Source: Panaeolus papilionaceus
Taxonomy: Eukaryota > Basidiomycota > Agaricomycetes > Agaricales
Length of the DNA: 64,000 nt
Assembly (NCBI GenBank): GCA_015501605.1
Contig: JADNRZ010000006.1
Span: forward strand, 62,001 to 126,000
Direction: 5' to 3'
How positions within the stretch are numbered: position 1 is the first letter of the stretch; every line of letters begins with the position of its first letter. The notes under the pieces were generated by a model, which was not told the DNA's origin, did not search any database, and saw nothing but the letters and a program-made list of their open reading frames with translations. Shown in pieces: positions 47,684 to 58,550 of this stretch. Both the position numbers and the translations under genes were made by a program.

Positions 47684-48495
47684 CTACCAGCCCACATCAC
47701 CGCCCTGATATAGTTCGATAGAAACACCAGTCTCACCCGCTGCCTTGCGCAACACATATCGTTCGAGGTTGTAGATTTGGTAGGCACCAGCAGCCAGCTT
47801 CATTGCCTTGATATGATGTGGTCGCGAGTTGGCAGCCGAAGCGTGTTTCCGACTCTGCCAAATACAAGTGGCAAGATTCATGCCAGTCTTTGGGTTGGGA
47901 ATACCATACCAGTATAGAATCAGCTGTGAAAACAATAAGTACGTGGATAGATGTGTTAGAAAGTAGACGTACACCACCGTTTTGAACAGCTTCTTCATGA
48001 GCCAGTTTGTCTGCTTCGTATAACGCTGAGGTTTGATGAGTAAATGAGGATGGAGAGTGAGGAGGGTGGTGACATACATAGGCCATCGCTAGCAGGTTTT
48101 CTTTTACTGCGAAAGACGACACAATACCACTCTCTTTCTTCTGATTCTGGAAGGGAGAGCTCTGACCAATTGAAAGCCTGAGCGTACGGGGTATCTGCGT
48201 AGCTGGCGTCTAATGGTTTGAAATGATGTAGCGCTTTGTGAAGAGAGAGAGAAGCAGGGTCGATATCAGGCAAGCGTGTGTCTGTGACAAGAGGGGGATT
48301 CTCTAATTTTGTAGGTGGGACATGTTGTACGTTCGCAGGTAGAGACGAGAGTAGAGGAGGCAAATAGAGAACAGGTTCAGAAAAAGGCTGGGCATTTTTA
48401 AAATCAGGGAGCAAGTGCGGATCCTGGGTTTGCTTTGAGGATGAACCTGCTACCAGCTGAGCAGGATGAGGCGGATGCTCAAAAACGCTAGTCAT
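47684..48495 (-). CDS. UPF0643-like conserved fungal protein
   Basis: Three exons (48495-48078, 48025-47973, 47923-47684) give 236 residues. The first half is Pro-rich and variable. Conserved segments are EREWYCVVFRSKRK, SLYEADKLAHEEAVQNGG, LILYWYGIPNP, NLATCIWQSRKHASAAN and IKAMKLAAGAYQIYNLERYV. This arrangement matches the fungal UPF0643 family as far as I recall, whose function is unknown. The ending ELYQGGDVGW is also typical. There is no signal peptide or membrane helix, so a soluble enzyme is plausible. The first intron restores the frame that otherwise seems to shift between FRSKRK and LYEAD. It converges with the unknown protein at 46292-47604, with 79 bp between stops. Confidence 0.75.
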
Positions 48496-49019
48496 GGCTG
48501 TTTACAACAAAAGATAGAGATTCATAAATTGGTCTGACTCGAATATATAGTCGCCAGAATGTTGAATATATGATTGCGTGAGGTGTGTGTATCCCGCGGG
48601 TGTATGACGACATGAGCCTAGTTACATTGCGCGATCTTGTCGACAGGGCCAGAGTCAATATTTTCACGAGTACAAGTCCGGGTATGGTCATGTTCGAATC
48701 AATAGAGATTTGTACGGAGTTATGATGATGAAGAATCTAGACGCCTTCAAGGTTGTGTATGGCGTTATGAGCGCAGATGATAAAATGAAACAGTAGATTA
48801 TTAAAATGAAGCAGTTGTTAATAAATCAAAGTAACAGCCTTTTTAACGGTTTATTAACCCAGAGTCCACTATAAGCCATTCAGAGGTCAAAGGACAAGGT
48901 CGAGTGTAGTCAGGTGTAGTCTCAGGTCGAGTGATAATTATTGTGACATTACTTATACGTGTGACATTATATCACAAGTGTAGTACCTTTCAACTCAAGA
49001 CTTCGACTTGTTTGAACCC
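48496..49019. other. divergent intergenic region, no gene seen
   Basis: About 520 bp between the UPF0643-like gene (-) and the complex I subunit gene (+). It includes two related tracts, GGTCAAAGGACAAGGTCGAG and a partial copy GTCTCAGGTCGAGTG at about 48890-48935, of unknown meaning. No coding frame. Confidence 0.45.
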
Positions 49020-49721
49020 ATGGCCAGCAAGAAAGTTGCAGAGTCAACTCTTTATCATTTGAGTCCAAAGGGTTTTTGGAAGAAATTCCGTATGTTTTTA
49101 CTCTCTTTATTTTTATTTAATTCCAAGATTTATTTTGAATTAGGTGAGGTTGCAGCAGTCAACCCGGAAATTTCCAGTGGTCTTCCTTTGGCCTCCTTAC
49201 ATCGTTATCCTCCACCTGCCTCAAGGCCAGAACAATATTCTACTCCAGCGACAAAGGGTTATTACATTTTATTTCGTTGAACAAAGGCCATTATCTGACT
49301 TGACTCGTGTTCAGCTTCTGACCCAGCTCAAAATCCCTACTGGAAACGTGACGTTCGCCGCGCTTATCCTCAACTCTCCGTTGTAACTCAGGCAGAGCTA
49401 TCCAACTTGTTGATTCAACATTCTAGTCCTCAGGCGTACGTCAACCTGTTATTATATCCAAATCAACCATAGCTTATATATTATGTGAACAGAATTAATC
49501 CCCCATCAGAGGGTAAAGACGCTGCTGCTGTTCCTGCTACCCAGCCTCAATCAAAGGACCTCGTAGAAGCTATCTCTACCGTCACTTCCACCGCCCAAGT
49601 CTATTCCCAGTCAAAGCTACCACCTGCCCTTCCAATTCCGTTTAAGCGTTGGGACCCTAAACTTTCCCCTCCAGCTCCTCATGATCGTTCCGCATACTTC
49701 CCTATGTCACTATATCACTAG
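49020..49721 (+). CDS. NADH:ubiquinone oxidoreductase 21.3 kDa subunit (fungal complex I)
   Basis: An accessory subunit of mitochondrial complex I found in fungi. Four exons (49020-49089, 49144-49257, 49315-49435, 49493-49721) give 177 residues. Family segments are LASLHRYPPPASRPEQYSTP, ASDPAQNPYWKRDVRRAYPQ and LSVVTQAELSNLLIQ; the NPYWKRD-RR-YPQLSVV block is the best-conserved part. The C-terminal part (about residues 100-177) is Pro/Ser/Ala-rich with RWDPKLSPPAPHDRSAYFPM. There is no clear cleavable presequence. I assigned the family from remembered similarity to the Neurospora 21.3 kDa subunit. Confidence 0.78.
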
Positions 49722-49864
49722 ACATAGATACTCTCTATAGATATCCACAATAAACTTATACATATTTTCCAACTCGAGCATATGAAATCATCAGAAACGG
49801 AAATTCCTATCTACATACCAACTTGTTTAAAGTCGCCAAGCAATCGCAAATAAATATTATAGTC

Positions 49865-51389
49865 ATGTCCCAACCACCACCTTCACCAGCTGCAGATTCA
49901 TCTTCAGCTATTCAGCAAGCTGCTTTTGCCGACGATCCACGGTATGCGATCTCAAAGCATTGCTTACAGGGAGAGCAATGCCCGTTTATTCAATCCGTAA
50001 CATCATTTCGACAGGATCTACTTTTCAAAGACTACGAATACTTGGAGGTTTGAACAAGACGACGGTTCAGAGCTCGAATATGATAACACGAAAGGCGCTT
50101 GGATTCCAGTCGTATGTTTAAATCAACCACCGTTTTTCTTTCCTTACACTTTCAAAGGTCGACGATGAAACTATTTCCAGACAACAAGCTGCATACTCCG
50201 TAACCGGCGTTGACGAATCGGTGAGTATCATTATCTGTCAAGCCCTAACCGTCAACCAACCCTATCAGGTCCCAGCAGCACCTGTTTTGAAACGCGAAAA
50301 CAAGAAGAGAAAAGTCGAGGATTACACTTCTGCCACAACTTCTGAACCAACAACCATCAAGCGTGGAAAGACTGCAGACAAGAAGGATAAACCCCCAGCA
50401 GAAAGAAAGTCCAAGAACACAGCCGTATATGTTACCGGTCTACCGCTTGACGCGGAACTTGACGAGCTTGTCGATCGTTTCTCTAAATGTGGTGTAATCG
50501 AAGAAGATGAGGAAGGTGAACCAAAGGTTAAAATGTACGCCCTCGAGGATGGCACATTCAACGGCGAAGCACTGGTCGTCTATTTCAAGGAGGATTCCGT
50601 CACGTTGGCGTTGAATATTTTGGACGATGCGGAGTTGCGTCTTGGACAACCATCTACTGTTATGAAGGTTTCAAAGGCAGATTTCGCACACAAACAGCAA
50701 CGAACGGGCGATCACGACAAGCCTAGGAGGACCGTCGACAAGAAGAAGACAACTAAACGAATGGGCAAGATGCAAAGGTCCGGCTCATTTATTCTGACTG
50801 GCTTCAATCCCTTACTAGTTTCCCCAGAAAACTTGAGGAATGGGGCGACGACGATGGCTTTGGTCCTCAACCAGACCCAGAGTCAAGCACCAGAGAACCT
50901 CTCAAAACTAGCAGAGTTGTCGTCCTCAAACATATGTTCACGCTTAAAGACCTTGAGAAAGACGCCTCTTTGTTACTGGATCTAAAGGAAGATGTACGAG
51001 ATGAATGTTCTTCTCTGGGAGAAGTTACCAACGTCGTGCTTTATGATGCAAGTCCTTTTTACCGCTTGCCTTCTCCATTCAAGCTAAACAGTCCAACAGA
51101 AAGAGCCAGAGGGTATCATGACAGTCAAATTCAAAGATCTTGTTAGCGCTCAAGCGTGTGTTCTGGTTCGTTTGGCTCCTATATAACATCACGATCCTTG
51201 ACTTACTGAGAATACAACTAGAAAATGGACGGCCGGTTCTTCGATGGCCGCAGGGTGGAAGCAGCACTATTTACCGGAAGGCAACGCTTCAAACGCTCTG
51301 GCGCAAGTGATGCACTCGCCGACGAAGGGGACGACGAAAGCAAACGTTTGGACGACTTTGCTGACTGGCTCATGCAGGAAGGAGAGTAA
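49865..51389 (+). CDS. CUS2: U2 snRNP-associated splicing factor, CUS2 / Tat-SF1-like
   Basis: Yeast Cus2 and human Tat-SF1 bind U2 snRNP through SF3b1 and aid branch-site recognition. Seven exons (49865-49941, 50015-50111, 50158-50220, 50269-50777, 50828-51051, 51092-51165, 51222-51389) give 403 residues. An N-terminal segment (NTWRFEQDDGSELEYDNTKG) resembles the short aromatic motif of Tat-SF1. RRM1 runs from TAVYVTGLPLD through VKMYALEDGTFNGEALVVYF. RRM2 is the U2AF-homology-like motif: VVVLKHMFTLKD, DVRDECSSLGEVTNVVLYD, EGIMTVKFKDLVSAQ, KMDGRFFDGRRVEA. The C-terminus is acidic (DDFADWLMQEGE). The exon 5 donor (GTCCTT) is weak and was chosen by phase. Confidence 0.88.
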
Positions 51390-51467
51390 ATTACCATGTA
51401 AACCATCCAAATTCCCAATGCGATTAGTATATAGTACAAATATCTATGTCTGCAGAGTCCCGGATAT

Positions 51468-54400
51468 CTACCAACATGAGCAAAGAGGTGTTTTCTTGAC
51501 AGTTTCAATGCGCTTTAAATGTCATCAGTTAATAAAGTAAATGGGTCGGTAAAGAGAACAGTTGTGTACCTCAACAATAACCGTTCGTCTTGATGGCGAG
51601 TCTCCGTTCTGAATCCATTCTATACCTGAAGTTGAGAAAGATCCCGAAGGTCCAAATATCGAAACGCCTTCCACATGTGAAGCCGATTTGGACAGAGTGA
51701 CCAGGTCTTGCTCGTCTACTGAACTCCTCGGTGAAGAACCCTCAGGCGACACTTCCTGCAATGTTGGAAGTGGGCTACCAGGCGGAGAAAAGGGTGATGT
51801 GGGTCGCATAGTCTGCACCGTTGAAACATCAGAAGTGCTAGCCGTCTTCCTCTTCTGCTTTGCCATGTCCCCCACATCCTCCTCTTCTTCATCCTCAGCT
51901 TCTCCGCCACCCAATCTTTGCAAACTAGCTTCAACCGCGTCCAGCCTTTCAAGATGTTCCAGAACCGTAACCCCTGTAGTTCCAGGATGGACGCGCTGGA
52001 ATTTGGCAGCAAACGGGACTGGTCGAGGAGCTCCAGATGCATCTGTCGAGGATCGACGCATAGGTGGAGGGAACTCGCTACCATAGCTTTGACTACGGGC
52101 TCTTCTTGGTACTGGAACGCTACTAATGGACGCCTTCGGAGATGCCGGTTCATTCGGTGCATCTTGGAAAGTCTCTTCCGGAATTTCAACTTCGTCACTC
52201 CACACCAATACCTTGGTACGTCTCGTCAACTCAAGCGGTCCCTCGTCCTGGAAAAGTGTCAGCATCAATCAGGTGAAAAGATTGGGTAAAAACGTACTGC
52301 ATGCTTCAGCGATTGAACAATGTTCCATGCTTGACCTTGAACACAAACGACACGTCAACGGAGTTACATTTCTATGCGAGGGTTTAGAATCACCTTTGAT
52401 AACCGCCAGTTGTCTCTGCGGAATGTTCATCAGCCTTGGCTGAAGGAGGATGAGGCAAAGCTACTCACAGCAAACATCTTGGGATGGAAATCTGGGTCCA
52501 CCGCAAAGAGCTTTTCCAGACGGAAGGTAGTTTCCTCCCACCACGACTTCGAAGTAAGCAAAGGCAGGAAATGGTTGCGCGTCTTATCCGAAAATGGTCT
52601 TCCGATGATGCTGACGGGGAGATACAGCCAACCATAGGTGTATGATCGCCAGCCTTGTGGGTGTTCGTGGGGGAATGACAACGAATTGTCAATAGCCGCA
52701 ATGTGAATATGTGGTTTGCGTCTATAGTCGTGGTTGGGTGTGTTGGAACCTGATGGAACCGGTGAAAGAGTTTGTTGATAGCTGGTAGAAGGTGTCATTC
52801 GCGGAGCACTACTGGAAGACTCCGCTCGTCGAAGCTCACTCATGACAGGCATCTCCAACCTGACAGAACGAGTCGGTGCCACGTCAACAAGTGTTTTTTC
52901 ATGGTCACCCTCACAATACTTAATCATATAATTATCTGCGCCTCGGTCAGTGTTAAGCATAAGATAATCTGCGATATTGTCAGTGTCACCTCCATAACAG
53001 CAAGGAGATTCAGTCTACCCAGGATTACAAGTCTTTCAAAGTAATCAGCACAAAATCGCATCGCATCGCATCGTAACGCAACCGACTTACTTTTCTAATT
53101 CCTCTCTAAAACTTTGCTGTAACTGTTGACTCCAATAAAAGGGCCTTTGAGCGTCAGACGTTTCCGTAGCGTCATATAACACCCGTTCATCTTCATAATC
53201 AGCGTCGTCGTAAATGTCGTCTGTATCCCCTGTACGACCACAAACGATTTTGAGGGCGCCCAAGAACCTCTTGGAGACATTGCCGTGTCTGTGGGTGGAG
53301 TCGTCAAAGGTGTCGGATATGGCACGTCCGGGCCACGGATGCTTCCGTAGAAAGTCAGATGCATCTGTGTGTCATATTAGCGGACCATAATCACAGAAGG
53401 GAGTAGACCAACCTTGGAACCCATGTAAGAAGTACTGCATGCTACCTATCTTCTCTGGTAATGATTTCCCTTTCTTCGCAGCATTTCGATCTAACCAGTC
53501 GTAAAAGAAAGCCTATACCACGTCACGGAAATGTAGAAGCTCCAGCCAGACAAAATTACTCACCTGGCTTGATAGTGAAACCAACTGTGTAGGTGGTACG
53601 ATGTGAAGGTCAAGCCGCTCGTCCAACAAAGACGCAGCGGCTTCGGATATATAGCTAGAAGATTGTTTAGGGATATGAAACAAAGGATGAGAAACCATTT
53701 ACCTCAGATTAGGAATCAAACATGCCCTTCCGAAGGGTATGATCCATCTGAACTGTCTATGCAACCATTTGGTAGTCTGGAGAACAGTCAAAAATAACTC
53801 GTGAATGGAAAAACAGGTGCAATAACCTTGGGGTTGAGTCTACCATATGGTTCTTCATCTTTGGGTTTGAATACTCTGAGTGTGTACGATTATAAGACTG
53901 AAGTCGGAGAGCGAGATATGCTTGGAACTCACGCAACGGTTTGAACACGACCTTCGACCTTGGCTCGAGCGAAGTAGGAGCCAGAAGAACCCTTCGTAAT
54001 CATCTTGGGGTGAATGCCTTCATGTATTGCAGTTTTAACCGACCGGACCAGTCTGATTTGACGATGAGGAACATAAGGATTGTCATAATACGGATGGACA
54101 TACGCATCAAAGTCGGCCTGCGTCATAGGTGGATTATGATCCAGGGTTTTGGACTGCGCAAGTTATCGTATCAGAGGAGGTAGACGGATGAGTTGGAGAT
54201 GTGAGATATACCCAGTTTGAACTCGGAAGTCCCAGAATGGTTGGCTCGAACACACTTCTCCAGATCTGCTTTCGCCGTGAGTGGTCGGAAGTCTTCTTCT
54301 TTCGCTTGACTTTCTGTGCGATAGATTCCGTCCAGCTTTATTCCGTATGAGTGGCAGTTCATCAAGATAGTAGATACATGATTCACCGCTTGAATGCATT

Positions 54401-54553
54401 GTCGAGCTTGGTGAGGTCTATATTCCCTTGACGCACAAACCGACGCTGAGCACGTGTCTGTGAACCGCTGGCGACATCCGTCGTTGACTCTTGCTCTCCG
54501 TCTTCATCCTCATGGTTTTGTAGCGGCTGGTATTCGGAACGACTTGGAGTCAT
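51468..54553 (-). CDS. LSB6: type II phosphatidylinositol 4-kinase (LSB6-like)
   Basis: Makes phosphatidylinositol 4-phosphate on vacuolar, endosomal and plasma membranes. Fourteen exons (54553-54387, 54335-54212, 54153-53933, 53875-53827, 53776-53703, 53654-53564, 53512-53413, 53364-53091, 53032-53019, 52968-52469, 52415-52394, 52335-52298, 52247-51570, 51512-51468) give 798 residues. Conserved pieces are PKMITKGSSGSYFARA (nucleotide-binding loop), FKPKDEEPYGRLNPK with the catalytic Lys, YISEAAASLLDERLDL, IVPPTQLVSLS, KHPWPGR, and the catalytic LDYLMLNTDRGADNYMIKY. A long Ser/Pro/Glu-rich insert precedes the conserved end RIETVKKTP, which sits on its own 45-nt last exon. Exon 9 is 14 nt. An intron (53090-53033) holds a GCATC pentamer repeat. 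Confidence 0.94.
53053..53073 (-). repeat. short GCATC pentamer repeat inside an LSB6 intron
   Basis: Three consecutive GCATC-type units followed by a partial one, entirely within the intron at 53033-53090. It is too short to be a mobile element footprint and probably reflects slippage. Confidence 0.6.
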
Positions 54554-54822
54554 GAGACGTGGTGGGTTGTAGTAAAATCAAGGAAATGAAGCCCAATGGC
54601 AAGTTCAAAGTGCGAATAAGTAAGTAGACCCAAAGTAACTAACCGACAACGAGCTACGGGAAAGCGCCGACAATGATTCACGTCACACATCGTGTCACAT
54701 GCCCAGGTCAGATGACCAGCGCGTCAATTAAGAATTTGAATACCAGTGTCCCTATCATGCTTTTCTCCTTTATTTCTGCTCACAACTCGACGAAAATGAG
54801 CTGATACAATTGCGTACTATAT
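54554..54822. other. intergenic region, no gene seen
   Basis: About 270 bp between the PI 4-kinase start and the end of the decayed TDT transporter, both on the minus strand. No coding frame seen. Confidence 0.4.
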
Positions 54823-56248
54823 CTACTCGTATCTCAGACCATCAGATTGGAACACCGTGACCGCCGGTTCTTGATTAACTTCTTGAAATAGAGAGGTGTC
54901 CCAAACATAAGGAATCGTGAGTATCATTCCAGCAGCCCAGAGGACCAATACAGTGCCTTGATGTCAAATGAATGAGCTTTTGTGGAGGTCAAAGAAAGGA
55001 GACCCCCATGACCATATAGCTCCAAAGTAATTATAGAATGGATTCTGGAGAACGGTACCTAATTGAACGGAACAGAGAGCGAAGATACCATCGGGAAACA
55101 CGATACCCCAGTATGACAATGTGAAAGGTATGTTGTATCTCGTAGAGGTCCCGTATATTGATAGTAAGGACAAAATCATCCAGCATAATTACATAGCCCA
55201 CAAACACCAAGCTCCAGCAAACGACACCACGTAAAGCTACTGTCCGGTCTCCTCAGTGAATGGAAACCCGTTAGAGACATGAGGAGGGGGAAATATTCGC
55301 AACAAATTGTATCCATTGATTAAAAGAGATCAGCCTACTTAACCCAGCGGGCTAGCGATAATGAAGCTTGCCATTACGACCCGTTTCGGTGGGGAACCTC
55401 GAAGGATGAGTCGGGTTAGATATAGAGTAATAATCATGAGGGTAAGGCTCATTCCAATACAAAAAGGCGCCAAGGAAAACGCTGTCGTCAAAATTCCAAG
55501 CATGGAGCTAATTGACATAAATGCGCTAGCAATAGATCCCCCCGTCGCCGAGAGAACTCTGAGTGGGATGATTGGCAAGACCCAAACAGATGTCATCTCT
55601 TTGATCAAATGGTGTCTTGTGAACATTCTATAATGTGGCTTATATCAGACCTATACGCCCATCTGAAGTTCAACGCAAAGCACAAACAGAACGTAGATCA
55701 TTTCAAATGTTGTCAGGTATGAAATACCGAGAACGATCCACCAAAATCCCCAGAGTGCAAAGAGGAAAGTATTCCCAGAGAAACCCCACCGCTGATTGGC
55801 GATTAACATTACATCAATTAGCGTAGCAGAGCCAATTGGGAACGCCCCTATGAATGGTCCTTCCGCTGGATTGGAAAGCATCTCGACGTAAATCTACAAT
55901 TGCGGCTTGTTATGAGTGATTTACTAGCGCAGTCTATGTTGTTACCTTTGGGAATAGGGTGTATCGAGCAAGGCTGAGCAGCACAAACGCCAAAAAAATG
56001 AGAGGCTTATGAAGACGAAGACGAGGGATATAACCTTGAGCGGTGTAGACCCGTATCCGGAGTGATAATTCGCTGCGGGGTGTTAATCGTAAACCATGCT
56101 GGGGAGAACAACCTAGATAGAACGTTGGGATAATTAAATAATAAAAGAGAATGAATACCGTCGACCTCACGCAATCCCGAATCCCTTTACGAATGATCTG
56201 TTCAGAGGGCGCAATTAATCCTGGGCTGATTCCTTGAGGCTCGAGCAT
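54823..56248 (-). pseudogene. decayed TDT-family (SSU1/malate permease-like) transporter
   Basis: Related to tellurite-resistance/dicarboxylate transporters, which in fungi include the sulfite pump SSU1. Recognisable pieces, in order, are GIRDCVR, LFSPAWFTINTP, YGSTPLKVISLVFVF, LAFVLLSLARYTLFPK, IYVEMLSNPAEGPFIGAFPI, GFWWIVLGISYL, HHLIKEMTSVWVLPIIPL, SATGGSIASAF, then NIPFTLSYWGIVFPDGIFAL. They are not in one frame. One break is at a seven-base A run (55992-55998), and another is likely just before YGSTPLK. At least one more lies around 55200-55250, where helix 9 switches frame with stops on both sides, and one near 54950. The intact paralogue next door shares the first intron position. Several breaks in one copy favour true decay over sequencing error, though errors cannot be excluded. 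Confidence 0.72.
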
Positions 56249-56468
56249 TGAATCAGTCCTCGATGACGTCACATGATTTTCAGGTTCGTGATGCGCCGTC
56301 GAATCGAATCCAGAGTCTATACAATAAATTGCAATGCATGATCTACATGTGTATGATAAAAGTGTATAATCTAGAATGTCTACCTATAAATAACAGAGCT
56401 TGCTATATTAACATCTATGATGGAGTGGCGGGTAATACTGACAAAATCTACAACAGAAGATAGAATGG

Positions 56469-57958
56469 CTAAACAAGCTGAGTAATGCTCGTTCGTGCAC
56501 TGGCTTGTAAAGTCCCCTCGAAACGAATGGTTTTTGCCTCTTGAGATGCACACATCCCGTCCACAGGAACGTCAGGCACGACGAAAAGCAACCTCATCTC
56601 CCAAACGGACCGAATCGAAATACAGACCCAAAGAATAAGCGCCGCACACGCGTAAATCGAGCCAAATACCCGAAAGAAGGTCGAGTTGAATGTTCCAGCC
56701 AGACGGATTGTTAGATTGGCATAAACGCACTAAACAAGAACGACAGTTAGATCAGTCGAAACTTTTATGTCGGTGTGAGACTTACGTTGGGAAAGACAAG
56801 ACCCCAAAATGAAGGTCTGAATGGTATGGATGACTGCTTTAATCTGCTGGAGATAGCCAGAAATGCATAACATGCCCACATAGTGGCCAGGGACCACAGG
56901 ACAAACGCAATACAAGTGCAGACGGTTTCTATAACGCGTGCCGTGAATTCCGATGACATAAAAGTCGAGGAGCCAGGGTTGCTCAATGGGATGAGAGAAT
57001 GAAAACTTTCGCCGATGAGATATATGGCATAGCCCGATTGGGCGGTAGGGCCAAGGGGAAGGAAAACCGATAAGATGGCGGGGCCTGCTGGAAGACCATA
57101 AACGACAAGGCGCATGAAGTATATGGTTAGGATCATGAGTGCAAGGGTTAATCCCATTGAAATCATGAATGCGGATAGGACTGTTGTGATAAAGGCATAT
57201 TGAGGAGCATGAGGTTGGAGGGCGGGAGCGATAATTCCCCCTGAAGAGGCAGAAACTATGACTGTAACGACAGGTAAAAGCCACATTGCTGTCATGGTCT
57301 CAAGATGGTGGCTTTGCCTCGAGACCCTGTATATAATCAGCAATGGTGATCAATTGATTTGTAAATGAAAAAACTTACATTATATGAACACATATCCAAC
57401 AACACAGAAAGGAAATGACGACCACAATCCACCATAGTGACCAAATGGTATAAAGGAACGGTCGACCACCGAATCCAAAATAGCCGTGTAGGACGTCGAT
57501 CGAAACATTCAACAATGTTGTGGCTGCCATCGGGAAGCAACCGACATATAAGCTGTTGACGGGATTTTGGAACATGGATGCCCAAGTTTTAGGGTAGCAA
57601 ATATACTTGCAGGCTGCCATGATGGTAAAAACGGTAAACATGACAAGATTGACGAAAAATATGAGGAGGCTGAGAGTCATCATAGGCCGTGAACGGGTTG
57701 CGTAAGGAAATACACTGAACAAGCTACTGATAGCGCCTGTACCTACAAAATTATGGTTGAGAATATTGGACGGGTAGATAACATACATATATCGAAACCG
57801 TCGACATACCCATAACTGCAGCAAAAATAACTGGAGAGGTGCGCCTTGAAAAAAGTAATAATACTCAGTCTGGTATACCAAATCTGTGGAGCCTGGGATA
57901 AAACCAACCTCACGAGCAGGCGACAAGCACCCGCAGTGCTTTTGAGCATCGAAAACAT
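56469..57958 (-). CDS. SSU1: TDT-family plasma-membrane transporter, sulfite efflux pump SSU1-like
   Basis: SSU1 exports sulfite and protects against it; family members also carry C4-dicarboxylates. Five exons (57958-57909, 57844-57810, 57742-57379, 57326-56786, 56729-56469) give 416 residues. About ten membrane helices are predicted. Signature pieces are SPVIFAAVMGTGAISSLFSV, SMFQNPVNSLYVGCFPMAAT, IWSLWWIVVVISFL, MTAMWLLPVVTVIVSASSGG and FRPSFWGLVFPNCVYANLTI. The NPVxSLYVGCFPM and WLLPVV(x)SGG motifs fit SSU1 better than Mae1-type malate permeases, but the substrate is not proven. Short N- and C-termini are cytosolic. It is intact, unlike its tandem neighbour at 54823-56248, 220 bp downstream. 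Confidence 0.85.
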
Positions 57959-58550
57959 TTCAAAGCGAATGAAGACAAGAGGGGAAAAAAAACTTTGGAA
58001 TGGGGAGTGGGAAGGTCAAGTCCGAGTCATTTTTATATGAAAGGGTATTCCAGATCCGAATACTTTGCAAAATTTTTACAGCAAGTCGGACCTCATGATG
58101 GTCTTGAATTCGGAAATGCAGCTCCTTGAATTCGGATTTCGTGACTTGGCCAGAACTTTATTTAATATTTTTCTAAAAATAATATTAAGCAGGTCACGTG
58201 TCATTAAATCTGCAATTCCAAATATGGTTACCTTGACTAACCTTAACACCATACATTCAAGAACTCGTTGGCCCTTTACACTTACTACATACACTCTTCA
58301 ATGCTCACTGAAACTTAATCATATCTTGTTCTTCCTTTATTCACCTATGCTATAAAATAAACTACAATTTCTTGCGCCGATTTTCTATTGACAACCCGTC
58401 GTTTATTATTTTATCTGTGCCCTCCTCTCCCACCTCACCAACCCCTGCAGGGAACAAGCATTTCAAGCGATTATGGGGTTCTTCAGCATTTTCACCTATA
58501 CATCCCAAACGCAGGCAACATCAACAGATGGAAAGCTCACTGCAACCATC
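57959..58550. other. divergent intergenic region, no gene seen
   Basis: About 590 bp between the SSU1-like gene (-) and an unknown gene (+). The stretch 58070-58220 is AT-rich and includes a CACGTG E-box at about 58195. No coding frame. Confidence 0.45.

Noticed and set aside
48070..48130. Apparent frameshift in the UPF0643-like gene between FRSKRK and LYEAD
   Set aside because: An intron at 48026-48077 with GT/AG borders joins the frames cleanly, so no recoding or error is needed.
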